DNA from: Cupriavidus necator N-1 | GTDB taxonomy: Bacteria > Pseudomonadota > Gammaproteobacteria > Burkholderiales > Burkholderiaceae | Length of the DNA stretch: 64,000 bases | Direction: 5' to 3' | NCBI RefSeq assembly: GCF_000219215.1 | Contig: NC_015723.1 | Location: 248,001-312,000 of the forward strand | Part shown: positions 1-9,514 of the stretch, piece by piece | Layout of the letters: every line of letters starts with the position of its first letter | How positions within the stretch are numbered: the stretch's first letter is position 1 | Program-made: the position numbers and the translations under genes | Notes under the pieces: generated by a model | The model's database searches: none | The model's input: only the letters and a program-made list of their open reading frames with translations | Told to the model about the DNA's origin: nothing

Positions 1-1264
1 CTACGCACGCTTGCGCGCCGGCCGCGCGGAGGGGCTGGCGATCCGCCACGGCGCCGTGGTGCGCACCGGGCTGCGCGGCCTGGTGCAGGGCCTGCTGCGC
101 CTGAACCTGAAGCGCCGCATCCTGTGGGCGCAGGCCGGCGGCATGGTGTGGTTCCTGGCCGCACTGGTTGCGGTGGAAGCCCTGGGCGGCGCAGGCGTGG
201 CCGCGGTGCGCCCGTGGCTGTGGGGCGGCTTTGCGCTGGCGCTGGCGTCGTCGTTCGCGGCCGGCACCATGCTGCTGGCGCGCGTGCACCGTCCGGTGCG
301 CCACATGCTGGACTTTGCGCTGCGCATGGGCGCGGGTGACCTGACCACCCGCTTCGAGCACCGCAGCGCGGATGAGATCGGCGCACTGGCGCAGGCCATG
401 CAGACCATGCAGCGCAGCCTGCAGTCGGTGGTGCATGAGATCCAGGAGGGCATGGCCAGCATCTCCACGGCAACGCGCCAGGTGGCCGCGGGCTACAACG
501 ACCTGTCGCAACGCACCGAGCAGCAGGCGGCGGCGCTGGAGCAGACGGCGTCGAGCATGGAAGAGCTGACCAGCACGGTGCGCCAGAACGCGGACAACGC
601 GCGCCAGGCCAGCGGGCTGGCGGCGAATGCGTCGGAGACGGCGCTGCGCGGCGGCGAAGTGGTGGGCCGGGTGGTGCAGACCATGGACGAGATCAACGAT
701 GCGTCGAAGAAGATCGTCGACATCATCGGCGTGATCGAAGGCATCGCCTTCCAGACCAACATCCTGGCGCTGAACGCGGCGGTGGAAGCGGCGCGCGCCG
801 GCGAGCAGGGCCGCGGCTTCGCGGTGGTGGCGGGCGAGGTGCGCAGCCTGGCGCAGCGCAGCGCCAACGCGGCCAAGGAGATCAAGGGGCTGATCGGCGA
901 TACGGTGGAGCGCGTGGACAACGGCTCGGCGCTGGTGGGCCAGGCGGGCAAGACCATGGACGAGATTGTGCAGGCGGTCGAGCGCGTGACCGACATCATG
1001 GGCGAGATCAGCGCGGCGTCGGCCGAGCAGAGCGCGGGCATCGAGCAGGTCAACCAGGCCGTGGCGCAGATGGACGAGGGCACGCAGCAGAACGCGGCGC
1101 TGGTGGAAGAAGCTGCCGCCGCCGCGGGCTCGCTCGAAGAGCAAGCCATGCGCTTGCGCGACGCCATTGCCACGTTCCGCGTCAGCATGCAGGCCGAGGT
1201 GCGTCCGCAGCGCCTGCCGGCCCATGCGCGTGCCGACGCGGCCCAGTCACTGGCACAGGCCTAG
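1..1264 (+). CDS. Aer-like methyl-accepting chemotaxis receptor, 5' end outside window
   Basis: Chemoreceptor that would pass a sensory signal to CheA/CheW. The reading frame is open to the left edge, so the start and probably an N-terminal PAS sensor are missing; the first residues visible ([20 protein letters not shown]) resemble the end of a PAS/Aer-type linker, which is inference. Two membrane segments lie close together (roughly 120-200 and 210-290 bp) with no large periplasmic domain between them, as in Aer. A HAMP-like stretch follows, then the methyl-accepting signalling domain with the conserved hairpin tip [20 protein letters not shown]. The protein ends in AQSLAQA and so lacks a CheR/CheB-tethering pentapeptide. 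Its signalling domain is almost identical in DNA to that of the next gene. Confidence 0.85.
   Translation, partial: YARLRAGRAEGLAIRHGAVVRTGLRGLVQGLLRLNLKRRILWAQAGGMVWFLAALVAVEALGGAGVAAVRPWLWGGFALALASSFAAGTMLLARVHRPVRHMLDFALRMGAGDLTTRFEHRSADEIGALAQAMQTMQRSLQSVVHEIQEGMASISTATRQVAAGYNDLSQRTEQQAAALEQTASSMEELTSTVRQNADNARQASGLAANASETALRGGEVVGRVVQTMDEINDASKKIVDIIGVIEGIAFQTNILALNAAVEAARAGEQGRGFAVVAGEVRSLAQRSANAAKEIKGLIGDTVERVDNGSALVGQAGKTMDEIVQAVERVTDIMGEISAASAEQSAGIEQVNQAVAQMDEGTQQNAALVEEAAAAAGSLEEQAMRLRDAIATFRVSMQAEVRPQRLPAHARADAAQSLAQA
497..1121 (+). repeat. 625-bp direct repeat, copy 1 (chemoreceptor signalling domain)
   Basis: This stretch aligns without gaps to 2264-2888 at an offset of 1767 bp (589 codons). 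By eye I count about 13 single-base differences, mostly at third codon positions; one changes Glu to Lys. The flanking sequences of the two genes are unrelated. Confidence 0.9.
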
Positions 1265-1384
1265 TCCACGGAACCAGGCCAGTCCGAATCAAAGACGAGG
1301 CAGGCGCGGGAACACCGACCTGCATGCGTACAAAAAGGGTGCGGCACGCCGCGCCCGAGGCTTCAGTTACAAGGGGGAGTTGCT

Positions 1385-3244
1385 ATGCATTGGTTCAATC
1401 AACTGCGCGTCACGACCAGGCTGGTTGCCGGATTCCTGGTCGTTGCCGTGATCGGCGCCGTGATGGGGCTGCTGGGTGTGGTCAACATGGGGCGCATGGC
1501 CGACTGGACCGGCAAGATCTACAACGGCGACCTGCAGGCGCTGAAGGCTGTGCAGGACGCCAATATCAACCTGGTCTATGCCAGCCGTGCGCAGATCGCG
1601 CTGCTGTCGGCATCGACCATGGGCGAGCGTTCGGCCGAGAAGGAGCAGATCGTGAAGTCGCTCGGCGCGATGGACGAACGCATCCGCCAGGTCGCGGGCG
1701 TTTTCGACAAGCCTGAGGGCAAGGCACTGGTCAAGCAGTACCAGGAGCTGTCGCCGGCTTTCCGCGCACGCATGGAGAAGTACGTCGAACTGGTCAGCAA
1801 GCAGCCGCTGGATACCTCGCAATTTGAAAGCCAGGTGTTCTCCGAGAGCGCCGACCTGCTCAAGGACAGCCATGCGCTGGAAGCGGTGATGTTCCAGATG
1901 GTCAAGCGCCGCGACGACCGCGCCCGCAACAACATGGAAGAAGCGCGCAGCGTCTACAACGCCTCCCGCCTGTGGATGCTGGGCCTGGTGCTGGGCGGCC
2001 TGGCGCTTTCGGTGCTGCTGGGCGTGCTGCTGGCGCGGGCGCTGTCGCGCCAGCTTGGCGGCGAGCCGGCCTATGCGGCCGCGATTGCCGCGCGCATTGC
2101 CGAAGGCGACTTCTCCTCGCCGGTGACCACGCGCGCAGGCGACAAGAGCAGCCTGGTCTATGCGATGCAGCAGATGCAGCAGCAGCTGTCGCGCATGGTG
2201 CGCGATTTCAAGGTGTCGGCGGAATCCATCGGCAGCGCCTCGCGTGAAATTGCCGCGGGCAACAACGACCTGTCGCAGCGCACCGAGCAGCAGGCGGCAG
2301 CGCTGGAGCAAACGGCGTCGAGCATGGAAGAACTGACCAGCACGGTGCGCCAGAACGCGGACAACGCGCGCCAGGCCAGCGGGCTGGCGGCGAATGCGTC
2401 GGAGACGGCGCTGCGCGGCGGCGAAGTGGTGGGCCGGGTGGTGCAGACCATGGACGAGATCAACGATGCGTCGAAGAAGATCGTCGACATCATCGGCGTG
2501 ATCGAAGGCATCGCCTTCCAGACCAACATCCTGGCGCTGAATGCGGCGGTGGAAGCGGCGCGCGCCGGCGAGCAGGGCCGCGGCTTCGCGGTGGTGGCGG
2601 GCGAGGTGCGCAGCCTAGCGCAGCGCAGCGCCAACGCGGCCAAGGAGATCAAGGGGCTGATCGGCGATACGGTGGAGCGCGTGGATAACGGCTCGGCGCT
2701 GGTGGGCCAGGCTGGCAAGACCATGGACGAGATCGTGCAGGCGGTCAAGCGCGTGACCGACATCATGGGCGAGATCAGCGCGGCATCGGCGGAGCAGAGC
2801 GCGGGCATCGAGCAGGTCAACCAGGCCGTGGCGCAGATGGACGAGGGCACGCAGCAGAACGCGGCACTGGTGGAAGAAGCTGCCGCCGCTGCCGGCGCGC
2901 TGGAAGAGCAGGCCAGCCGGCTGCAGGCGGCCGTGGCGACGTTCCGCCTGGCGGCTGAGGATGCCCGCGCGGGTTCGTTCGCGGCCCAGCCCCTGCCTGC
3001 GGCGACGGCGCTGCCGGCCAGGGCGTCTCGTGCCGCCGGCGCGGTGCGCGCCATCGCTGCCGGCAAGCGGGTCGCCAAGGCCCTGCCTGCCAGCACGAAG
3101 GCCGCCGCTGTGCCTGCGGCGGACCATGCCGCCGCACCCGAGGCGGCTGATGCTGTCGCCGCGCAGCCGGCGCGGCTGGTGGCAGGCAGGACCGCGCGCC
3201 CCGCGCTGGCAGCAGCCGACAACGGCGACTGGAGCGCGTTCTGA
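1385..3244 (+). CDS. Methyl-accepting chemotaxis protein (transmembrane)
   Basis: Classical 619-residue chemoreceptor. A first membrane helix covers about residues 11-33, a periplasmic four-helix-bundle-like sensor about 34-194, a second membrane helix about 195-218, then HAMP to about 270 and a methyl-accepting signalling domain (tip [20 protein letters not shown]) to about 530. An Ala-rich linker leads to the last five residues DWSAF, which fit the xWxxF pentapeptide that tethers CheR and CheB in enteric Tar/Tsr (NWETF). A purine-rich GGGGGAG lies just before the ATG. The ligand cannot be predicted. It lies next to flhDC-mot-che, consistent with a role in flagellar chemotaxis. Confidence 0.95.
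   Translation: MHWFNQLRVTTRLVAGFLVVAVIGAVMGLLGVVNMGRMADWTGKIYNGDLQALKAVQDANINLVYASRAQIALLSASTMGERSAEKEQIVKSLGAMDERIRQVAGVFDKPEGKALVKQYQELSPAFRARMEKYVELVSKQPLDTSQFESQVFSESADLLKDSHALEAVMFQMVKRRDDRARNNMEEARSVYNASRLWMLGLVLGGLALSVLLGVLLARALSRQLGGEPAYAAAIAARIAEGDFSSPVTTRAGDKSSLVYAMQQMQQQLSRMVRDFKVSAESIGSASREIAAGNNDLSQRTEQQAAALEQTASSMEELTSTVRQNADNARQASGLAANASETALRGGEVVGRVVQTMDEINDASKKIVDIIGVIEGIAFQTNILALNAAVEAARAGEQGRGFAVVAGEVRSLAQRSANAAKEIKGLIGDTVERVDNGSALVGQAGKTMDEIVQAVKRVTDIMGEISAASAEQSAGIEQVNQAVAQMDEGTQQNAALVEEAAAAAGALEEQASRLQAAVATFRLAAEDARAGSFAAQPLPAATALPARASRAAGAVRAIAAGKRVAKALPASTKAAAVPAADHAAAPEAADAVAAQPARLVAGRTARPALAAADNGDWSAF
2264..2888 (+). repeat. 625-bp direct repeat, copy 2 (chemoreceptor signalling domain)
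   Basis: Partner of the copy at 497-1121. Identity is about 98% by eye and stops at the domain edges, which suggests recent gene conversion or duplication within the tandem receptor pair. Confidence 0.9.
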
Positions 3245-3257
3245 TCCCCACTGGCAA

Positions 3258-3276
3258 CGGGCCGCGCGGCGGCCCG
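3258..3276 (+). terminator. GC-rich hairpin after the chemoreceptor gene
   Basis: CGGGCCGC and GCGGCCCG form a perfect 8-bp stem with a 3-nt loop 14 bp after the receptor stop codon. There is no U-tract, so it could be a weak terminator or an mRNA-stability element. It lies just before the start of the next gene. Confidence 0.35.
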
Positions 3277-3288
3277 GATGGCAAGGCT

Positions 3289-4023
3289 ATGACGACCGAG
3301 ATCAACCTGGCCCTGCCGCATGACGATGCGGCCCGGCTGCGCAAGGAATTCGAGCAGTTCGTCGGGGTCTCGACCGGCCTGGACCGCGAGTTCCTGCCGC
3401 CCGATTTCCAGGAATTCCTGCGCGCGCGGCTGCTGCAGCATAACGGCCCGCTCACCGAGCGCGCGGTCTCGCGGCTGCTGTCCGGCGGTGAATACGGCTG
3501 GGCACGCCGCGTGTTCGACAAGCAGTTGCCCAATGCGCTGGCGGCGCTGATGCGCGATGCCCAGCGCTTTGGCTTCGGGCTGGCAGTGCAGCCCGACTGG
3601 ACGCCGGACCAGCGCCTGGCGCATGCGCGCGAATGGGCCGCGCAGGTGCTGTCGGAATGCGGCGCCGATGCGGCCTTCACCGAGGCGCTCGCCACGCAGG
3701 TGGCGGCTTCGGCCGAAGACGTGCGCGTGCTGGAAGAGCGCATGCGCACGCCCGCATGGCGCCTGGCCGAAAGCCTGCGCCAGCGCGCCTATGACCTGAT
3801 GTACGCGCTGCAGACCGAAGACAGCGAAGCCGCGGGCCGCGCCCGCGTGGGCGAGCTGCGCGGCATGCTGGGCCTGGCCCTGGAATACGGCTCGGTGCGG
3901 CCGGAAGAAGCCTCGCGCGTGCTGGAGCAGGTGGAGCGCATGCGCCCGGCGCTGTTCCGCGAAGCGCCCGACGATGTGTTCGCCCGGCTGGCGGCGTGGC
4001 TGCGGCGCATGTTTGGGCACTGA
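3289..4023 (+). CDS. Conserved-looking hypothetical protein, 244 aa
   Basis: I do not recognise this protein. It is soluble, rich in Ala, Arg, Leu and Glu, predicted largely helical, with no signal peptide, membrane segment or obvious catalytic motif. The frame is clean for 244 codons with the strong GC-third-position bias of its neighbours, so it is very likely a real gene. It sits between a chemoreceptor gene and flhDC, in the same direction as both, which suggests but does not prove a role in motility. The upstream GGCAAGGCT is a weak ribosome-binding site. Confidence 0.7.
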   Translation: MTTEINLALPHDDAARLRKEFEQFVGVSTGLDREFLPPDFQEFLRARLLQHNGPLTERAVSRLLSGGEYGWARRVFDKQLPNALAALMRDAQRFGFGLAVQPDWTPDQRLAHAREWAAQVLSECGADAAFTEALATQVAASAEDVRVLEERMRTPAWRLAESLRQRAYDLMYALQTEDSEAAGRARVGELRGMLGLALEYGSVRPEEASRVLEQVERMRPALFREAPDDVFARLAAWLRRMFGH

Positions 4024-4508
4024 GGGCGCGGTTGGCATCCGGCGCGCTGCATCCGGCCACGAATCTCGTACTGGGATGACGGACAGTGCTTGCGCGCTAA
4101 GCGCAATAGGCGGCACTCGTCAATAGAGGATTCCAGCAGGCTACCGAGGGCGCTGGTCGCGCGTTTGCAGATATGACGTTTGCGAGACTGGCTTGCGCCA
4201 GATCAAGTGTCAGAGATGTGACATGTTACAAAATGTGCGCGCTCATGTATGTTTCATGCGACATTTGGTTCCCCCCCCGCGTAAGTAGGGATTGGCATTG
4301 CGGGTGGATTGCCGATATAAACGTAACAGTCTTGCTTACACTCTGTAACACTTGTAACGGGGTTGATTACAGTTGGACACGGGCGTAGTTCCTTAGTCGT
4401 ACGTTGTACCCGCCCAGCCGCATACAAACGATCTGGTCGCCGGGCCCGCGAGGGCATCGGTAAGCGCCGGACAAGCGGCCACGGCGGGTTTTTGGTAGCG
4501 GGGATAAA
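4024..4508. other. Non-coding region upstream of flhD (promoter region)
   Basis: About 485 bp without a convincing gene. The part from about 4150 to 4380 is clearly lower in GC than the surroundings and contains TGTGACATGTTACA and several GTAAC motifs, consistent with a regulatory region for the flagellar master operon. I could not fix the -10 and -35 boxes. Confidence 0.6.
4323..4358 (+). promoter_or_regulatory. Cluster of GTAAC repeats upstream of flhD
   Basis: GTAAC occurs at 4323-4327, 4345-4349 and 4354-4358. Directly repeated short motifs about one or two helical turns apart are typical of response-regulator binding sites (OmpR/CpxR style), but the binding protein is unknown. Confidence 0.3.
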
Positions 4509-4826
4509 TTGGAAAGCAGTGAAGTTCTCCAGGAGATCAGGGAGGTTAATCTCGCCTATCTGCTGCTCGCGCAACGCCTGGTGCGCGAAAACCAGGTCGA
4601 AGCCATGTTCCGGCTCGGGGTCAGCAAGGAAATCGCGGATATTCTTGCCAAGCTGACTTCCGCGCAACTCGTCAAGCTGGCGGCATCCAACATGGTGCTG
4701 TGCAGGTTCCGCTTCGACGACCATGCGCTTCTGTCCACTCTCACCCACACGGCCAAGAGCCATGACATGCAGCAGATCCACGCCGCGATCCTGCTTGCAC
4801 GCCAGCCTGTGGAGTCGCTCAATTGA
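4509..4826 (+). CDS. flhD: Flagellar transcriptional activator FlhD
   Basis: 105-residue FlhD, subunit of the FlhD4C2 complex that activates early flagellar operons with sigma-70 RNA polymerase. The sequence carries typical FlhD features: [20 protein letters not shown] near the N-terminus, [17 protein letters not shown] and the C-terminal [10 protein letters not shown] stretch. The frame begins with TTG preceded by GGGGAT; no in-frame ATG would give a family-length protein, so TTG is the likely start and may lower expression. The stop codon overlaps the start of flhC, which implies translational coupling. Confidence 0.95.
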   Translation: MESSEVLQEIREVNLAYLLLAQRLVRENQVEAMFRLGVSKEIADILAKLTSAQLVKLAASNMVLCRFRFDDHALLSTLTHTAKSHDMQQIHAAILLARQPVESLN

Positions 4827-5428
4827 CCGCGCTCCTGCAGGCCGAGCCGACCCGGAGTTACACGGCCACCTCCGTTCCCAGCCGCAAGAGCGTGCTCCAG
4901 GATGCCAACCAGACCCAGCTTGCGATCGAGCTGATCGGCTTGGGTGCGCGCCTGCAGGTGCTTGAAGCCGAGACCACGCTGTCGCGTGACCGGCTCATCC
5001 GCCTGTACAAGGAGCTGCGCGGCGTCTCGCCCCCCAAGGGCATGCTTCCCTTCTCGACGGACTGGTTCACCACCTGGCTGCCGAATATCCATTCCTCGCT
5101 GTTCTTCTCTGCCTACCAGTTCATGGTGCAGGAGGGCGAGACCGTAGGCATTCGCGCGGTGGTGGCTGCCTACCGCCTGTACCTTGAGCATGTTTCGCTG
5201 CTCGGCGGCGAAATTGTCTTAAGTTTCACGCGTGCCTGGACGTTAGTACGGTTCTTCGAGAGCAACATGCTGCAGCTGTCCCGGTGCACGTGTTGCGGCG
5301 GGCAGTTTGTCACGCACGCGTATGAGCCGCACGCGAACTTTGTGTGCAGCCTGTGCCGTCCGCCGTCACGCGCAGGGAAAGTGAAGAAGCTCTCGAAAGA
5401 CGCCGCCGCCGTGCAGACCAACACCTGA
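4823..5428 (+). CDS. flhC: Flagellar transcriptional activator FlhC
   Basis: Partner of FlhD in the master regulator complex. It has the family core [17 protein letters not shown], the [15 protein letters not shown] motif and the zinc-binding cysteines CTCCGG and CSLC near the C-terminus. The TTG start overlaps the flhD stop. Compared with E. coli FlhC the N-terminus is about 20 residues longer; an internal GTG at 4892 would give a protein aligned with the enteric start, so the true start is uncertain. Length is 201 residues from TTG. Confidence 0.95.
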   Translation: MTALLQAEPTRSYTATSVPSRKSVLQDANQTQLAIELIGLGARLQVLEAETTLSRDRLIRLYKELRGVSPPKGMLPFSTDWFTTWLPNIHSSLFFSAYQFMVQEGETVGIRAVVAAYRLYLEHVSLLGGEIVLSFTRAWTLVRFFESNMLQLSRCTCCGGQFVTHAYEPHANFVCSLCRPPSRAGKVKKLSKDAAAVQTNT

Positions 5429-5439
5429 TCCTGGTCAAG

Positions 5440-5474
5440 GTCCGCCGGCTGGCAAGCTTGCTGCGCTGGCGGAC
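5440..5474 (+). other. Inverted repeat between flhC and motA
   Basis: GTCCGCC at 5440-5446 pairs with GGCGGAC at 5468-5474 around an inner palindrome GCAAGCTTGC. It lies 12 bp after the flhC stop codon without a following T-run, so it may be an attenuator, a processing site or a stability element rather than a full terminator. Confidence 0.4.
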
Positions 5475-5489
5475 GGATTCTCTCCGTGC

Positions 5490-5504
5490 GCCCGTGCAAC
5501 GGGC
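5490..5504 (+). other. Second hairpin in the motA leader
   Basis: GCCCGT and ACGGGC form a perfect 6-bp stem with a GCA loop, 43 bp before the motA start. It may act together with the larger inverted repeat just upstream. Confidence 0.35.
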
Positions 5505-5547
5505 AAATGAGCGTGGCTGACGCGCGTTTTTAGACGGGGATCCGATC

Positions 5548-6411
5548 GTGCTAGTAGTTCTTGGCTATGTCGTCGTGGTTGTGGCGGTGCTTGGCGGTTA
5601 CGCCATGACCGGCGGCCACATGGGCGCGCTATATCAACCGGCGGAATTTGTAATCATCGGGGGCGCCGCCTTCGGTGCCTTTATCGCCACCAATACAGCA
5701 AAGGCCATCAAGGCCACCGCCAGGGCGCTGCCGGGTCTGTTCAAGAGTTCCAAGTACAAGAAAGAGCTGTACCTGGACGTCATGTCGCTGCTGTACGTGC
5801 TGCTGTCCAAGGCACGGCGCGAGGGCATCCTGTTCCTGGAAAAGGAAATCGCGGACCCCGCCGCCAGCAGCGTCTTCAGCCAGTACCCGCGCATCCTGTC
5901 GGATCCGGTGGTGATGGAATTCCTCACCGATTACCTGCGCATGATGGTCAACGGCAACATGAATGCCTTCGAGATCGAGGCCCTGATGGACCACGAGATC
6001 GAGACCTTCCGCCACGAGGCCGAGATCCCCGCCCATGCGCTGTCGCGCGTCGGCGACGCGCTGCCCGCCTTCGGCATCGTTGCCGCGGTGATGGGCGTGG
6101 TGCATGCGCTGGGTTCGGCCGACCTGCCGCCGGCCGAGTTGGGCGCGCTGATCGCGCACGCCATGGTCGGCACCTTCCTGGGCATCCTGCTGGCCTATGG
6201 CTTTGTCTCGCCGCTGGCCGCGCGCATCGAGCTGCAGGTGTCCGAGAACGTCAAGGTCTACGAATGCATCAAGGTGGTGCTGCTGGCCTCGCTCAACGGC
6301 TACGCGCCGCTGGTGGCGGTGGAATTCGGCCGCAAGGTGCTGTACTCCACGGTGCGGCCGTCGTTCCTTGAGCTCGACGACCACGTGCGTGAAGTCAAGA
6401 GCCTGAATTAA
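5548..6411 (+). CDS. motA: Flagellar motor stator protein MotA
   Basis: Inner-membrane stator subunit that forms the proton channel with MotB and pushes on FliG. The 287-residue protein has the expected two N-terminal membrane helices (GYVVVVVAVLGGYAMTGGH and EFVIIGGAAFGAFIATNT), a large cytoplasmic loop with charged residues, and two later helices around FGIVAAVMGVVHAL and MVGTFLGILLAYGFVSPLA. The start is GTG after GGGGATC. The gap to motB is 27 bp, so the two are co-transcribed. Confidence 0.96.
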   Translation: MLVVLGYVVVVVAVLGGYAMTGGHMGALYQPAEFVIIGGAAFGAFIATNTAKAIKATARALPGLFKSSKYKKELYLDVMSLLYVLLSKARREGILFLEKEIADPAASSVFSQYPRILSDPVVMEFLTDYLRMMVNGNMNAFEIEALMDHEIETFRHEAEIPAHALSRVGDALPAFGIVAAVMGVVHALGSADLPPAELGALIAHAMVGTFLGILLAYGFVSPLAARIELQVSENVKVYECIKVVLLASLNGYAPLVAVEFGRKVLYSTVRPSFLELDDHVREVKSLN

Positions 6412-6438
6412 GGCACGCAAGCAGCAAGGGGCACCGTC

Positions 6439-7404
6439 ATGAGCAGCGCACACGATATGCGTCCGATCATCGTCCGCCGGGCGAAATCGCACGCCAAACC
6501 GCATGGCAACCACAGCTGGAAGATCGCCTACGCCGACTTCATGACCGCGATGATGGCGCTGTTCCTGGTGCTGTGGCTGCTCTCCAGCGCCAACAAGAAG
6601 ACGCTGGAAGGCATTGCCGAGTACTTCCGCATGCCGCTCAAGGTGGCCGTCGTCGGCGGCGAGCGGAGCAGCCAGACGCCCAGCGTGATCCCGGGCGGCG
6701 GCCAGGACGCGCTGCGCAAGGACGGCGACACCATGCGCGCGCGCGCCAACGAACCCAGCGACGAGCAGCGGCGCAACGAGCAGCAGGAAGCGCAGCGCCT
6801 GCGCGCGCTCAAGCAGCGCCTTGAGCAGATCATTGAGAACAACCCAGTGCTGCGCCAGTTCCGGCCGCAGTTGCTGCTGGACATCACCAGCGAGGGGCTG
6901 CGCATCCAGATCCTGGATACGCAGAACCGGCCCATGTTCCGCACCGGCAGCGCCACGGTCGAGACCTATATGCGCACCATCCTGCGCGAGATCGGGCCGG
7001 TGCTGAACGAGCTGCCCAACAAGGTCAGCCTGTCGGGCCATACCGATGCGGCCAACTATTCCAACGGCGAGCGCACCTACAGCAACTGGGAGCTGTCGGG
7101 CGACCGCGCCAACGCTTCGCGCCGCGAGCTGATCGCCGGCGGCATGCAGGAAGGCAAGGTGCTGCGCGTGCTGGGCCTGGCCGCAACCATGCCGCTGGAC
7201 AAGGAAGACCTGCTGGCGCCGGTGAACCGGCGCATCAGCATCGTGGTGCTCAACCACAAGGCCCAGGCGCGCTTCGAGGCCGAGAACGCCAGCGCCGCAG
7301 AGGTCTCGGTGGCGGCGCAGGCCGGCAAGGCTGTGCAGGAGATGCAGGCGGGGCTGGCAGCGGCCTCCGCGCCCGCGCCTGCGCCCACGGGCAGCAAACC
7401 ATGA
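6439..7404 (+). CDS. motB: Flagellar motor stator protein MotB
   Basis: 321-residue MotB. The single membrane helix near residues 30-50 includes the proton-carrying Asp33 in AYADFMTAMMALFLVLWL. The plug and linker follow, then a C-terminal OmpA-like peptidoglycan-binding domain with SLSGHTDAANYSNGERTYSNW. A Pro/Ala-rich tail ends the protein. Its start follows AAGGGGCACC. It lies between motA and cheA on the same strand. Confidence 0.96.
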   Translation: MSSAHDMRPIIVRRAKSHAKPHGNHSWKIAYADFMTAMMALFLVLWLLSSANKKTLEGIAEYFRMPLKVAVVGGERSSQTPSVIPGGGQDALRKDGDTMRARANEPSDEQRRNEQQEAQRLRALKQRLEQIIENNPVLRQFRPQLLLDITSEGLRIQILDTQNRPMFRTGSATVETYMRTILREIGPVLNELPNKVSLSGHTDAANYSNGERTYSNWELSGDRANASRRELIAGGMQEGKVLRVLGLAATMPLDKEDLLAPVNRRISIVVLNHKAQARFEAENASAAEVSVAAQAGKAVQEMQAGLAAASAPAPAPTGSKP

Positions 7405-7441
7405 CGCGCAGCCGCTGCGGCAGCGCCAGTGCAGTAACCAA

Positions 7442-9472
7442 GTGACTCAGGACGCCATGTCTGTCGATATCGATATCACACAGTTTTACCAGACCTTCTT
7501 CGAGGAAGCGGAAGAACTGCTCGTCGAAATGGAGCAGCTGCTGCTCGGCCTGGACATTGAGTCGCCCGATCCCGAGCATTTGAACGCGATCTTCCGGGCG
7601 GCGCACTCCATCAAGGGCGGGGCCGCCACCTTCGGCTTCGCGGCGCTGACCGAGACCACCCATATTTTCGAGAACCTGCTGGACCGCACGCGCCGGCAGG
7701 AACTGGCGTTGACCAGGACCATCATCGACACCTTTCTGGAAACCAAGGACGTGTTGCAAGACCAGCTCAACGCCTACCGCAACGGCACCGAACCCGATCC
7801 GGAAACGCTGGCGCGCATCTGCGCCGTGCTGCAACAGCTGGCGCAGGAAGCCGCCGGCGATGCCGGCGCAACTGCCGCCCCGGCCCCGGCGCCCGCTCCT
7901 GTTGCCGCAATGACCCCCGCTGCCGCTGCCACGGGCGGCGGGCTCAAGATCCGCCTGATCCGGGTTTCCGCCTCTGACCAGGCGCTGCTGCGCGAGGAAC
8001 TGGCCAACCTGGGCGAGATCACCGGCCAGCAGGAGGTGAATGGCGAACTGGTGGTGTGGCTCAACACCCAGTGCAGCGCCGACGACATCATCGCGGTGTG
8101 CTGCTTCGTGATCGATCTGGACCAGATCGTGATCGAAGCCGAAGCCGAGGCACCTGCCGCCGCCCCAGCGGTGGTCGAGGCGCCGGTCCCGGCGCCCGTC
8201 CCGGTCGCGGCGGCCCCCGTAGCAGCGGCGGCAGCGCCCGCCGCCGCGCGCGAGAAGGCCAAGCCGCAGGCGAGCGCCGCGCACGGCGAAGGCTCGATCC
8301 GCGTGCCGACCGAAAAGGTCGACCAGATCATCAACCTGGTGGGCGAGCTGGTGATCACGCAGTCGATGCTGGCGCAGACCGCCTCTGCGCTGGACCCGGT
8401 GCTGTTCGACCGCCTGTTCTCCGGCATGGGCCAGCTCGAGCGCAACGCGCGCGACCTGCAGGAAGCGGTGATGTCGATCCGCATGATGCCGATGGACTAC
8501 GTGTTCTCGCGCTTCCCGCGGCTGGTGCGCGACCTGGCCAGCAAGCTTGGCAAGCAGATCGACCTGGTCACCTTCGGCAAGGCCACCGAACTGGACAAGA
8601 GCCTGATCGAACGCATCATCGATCCGCTCACGCACCTGGTGCGCAACAGCCTGGACCACGGCATCGAAACCCCTGACAAGCGCGTGGCCGCCGGCAAGGA
8701 CGCGACCGGCCAGCTGATCCTGTCCGCGCAGCACCACGGCGGCAATATCGTCATTGAAGTCAGCGACGACGGCGGCGGCCTGAACCGCGAGCGCATCCTG
8801 GCCAAGGCCATCCAGAACGGCCTGCCGGTGTCCGAGGCCATCACCGATGAAGAGGTCTGGCAGCTGATCTTCGCGCCGGGCTTTTCCACCGCCGAAGTCG
8901 TCACCGACGTGTCCGGCCGCGGCGTTGGCATGGACGTGGTCAAGCGCAATATCCAGGAGATGGGCGGCCACGTCCAGATCAGCTCGCGCCCGGGCCTGGG
9001 CACCACCATCCGCATCGTGCTGCCGCTGACGCTGGCGATCCTGGACGGCATGTCGGTCAAGGTGGGCGAAGAGACCTTCATCCTGCCGCTGAACTGCGTG
9101 ATGGAGTCGCTGCAGCCCAAGGCCGAGGATGTCCACACCGCCGCCAACTCCGATCGCGTCATGCACGTGCGCGGCGAATACCTGCCGCTGCTGGAAATGC
9201 ACCGCGTGTTCAACGTGGCCGGCGCGCTGCAGGAACCCACGCAGGGCATCGCTGTGATCCTGCAGGCCGAGGGGAAGCGCTTTGCGCTGCTGGTGGACCA
9301 GCTGATCGGCCAGCACCAGGTGGTGCTGAAGAACCTGGAAACCAACTACCGCAAGGTGCCATGCATCTCGGCGGCGACCATCCTTGGCGACGGCAGCGTG
9401 GCGCTGATCGTCGATGTCGGCGCGCTGCAGCGCACCGGCGTGCGCCGGCAGGAACCGGCGCTGGCGCAATAA
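7442..9472 (+). CDS. cheA: Chemotaxis histidine kinase CheA
   Basis: Central kinase of the chemotaxis array, phosphorylating CheY and CheB. Domains in order: P1 phosphotransfer with His55 in AAHSIKGGAATFGF; a P2-like domain around 175-240; an Ala/Pro-rich linker about 240-280; P3 dimerisation from EKVDQIINLVGELV; P4 ATPase with the N-box HLVRNSLDHGIE near 398, the G1 box SDDGGGL near 440 and GRGVGMDVVKRNI; and P5 CheW-like to the end. The GTG start shown gives 676 residues. An ATG at 7457 preceded by CAGGA is an equally likely start, five codons shorter, which would make the phospho-site His50. Confidence 0.96.
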   Translation: MTQDAMSVDIDITQFYQTFFEEAEELLVEMEQLLLGLDIESPDPEHLNAIFRAAHSIKGGAATFGFAALTETTHIFENLLDRTRRQELALTRTIIDTFLETKDVLQDQLNAYRNGTEPDPETLARICAVLQQLAQEAAGDAGATAAPAPAPAPVAAMTPAAAATGGGLKIRLIRVSASDQALLREELANLGEITGQQEVNGELVVWLNTQCSADDIIAVCCFVIDLDQIVIEAEAEAPAAAPAVVEAPVPAPVPVAAAPVAAAAAPAAAREKAKPQASAAHGEGSIRVPTEKVDQIINLVGELVITQSMLAQTASALDPVLFDRLFSGMGQLERNARDLQEAVMSIRMMPMDYVFSRFPRLVRDLASKLGKQIDLVTFGKATELDKSLIERIIDPLTHLVRNSLDHGIETPDKRVAAGKDATGQLILSAQHHGGNIVIEVSDDGGGLNRERILAKAIQNGLPVSEAITDEEVWQLIFAPGFSTAEVVTDVSGRGVGMDVVKRNIQEMGGHVQISSRPGLGTTIRIVLPLTLAILDGMSVKVGEETFILPLNCVMESLQPKAEDVHTAANSDRVMHVRGEYLPLLEMHRVFNVAGALQEPTQGIAVILQAEGKRFALLVDQLIGQHQVVLKNLETNYRKVPCISAATILGDGSVALIVDVGALQRTGVRRQEPALAQ

Positions 9473-9514
9473 GCGGCCAACACCCATCGTCCAAACACAG
9501 GAGAACGAGACATC

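Noticed and set aside
2158..4116. 652-codon open frame on the minus strand
   Set aside because: It lies opposite two well-supported plus-strand genes, and its Ala/Arg/Ser-rich composition is what high-GC antisense frames produce.
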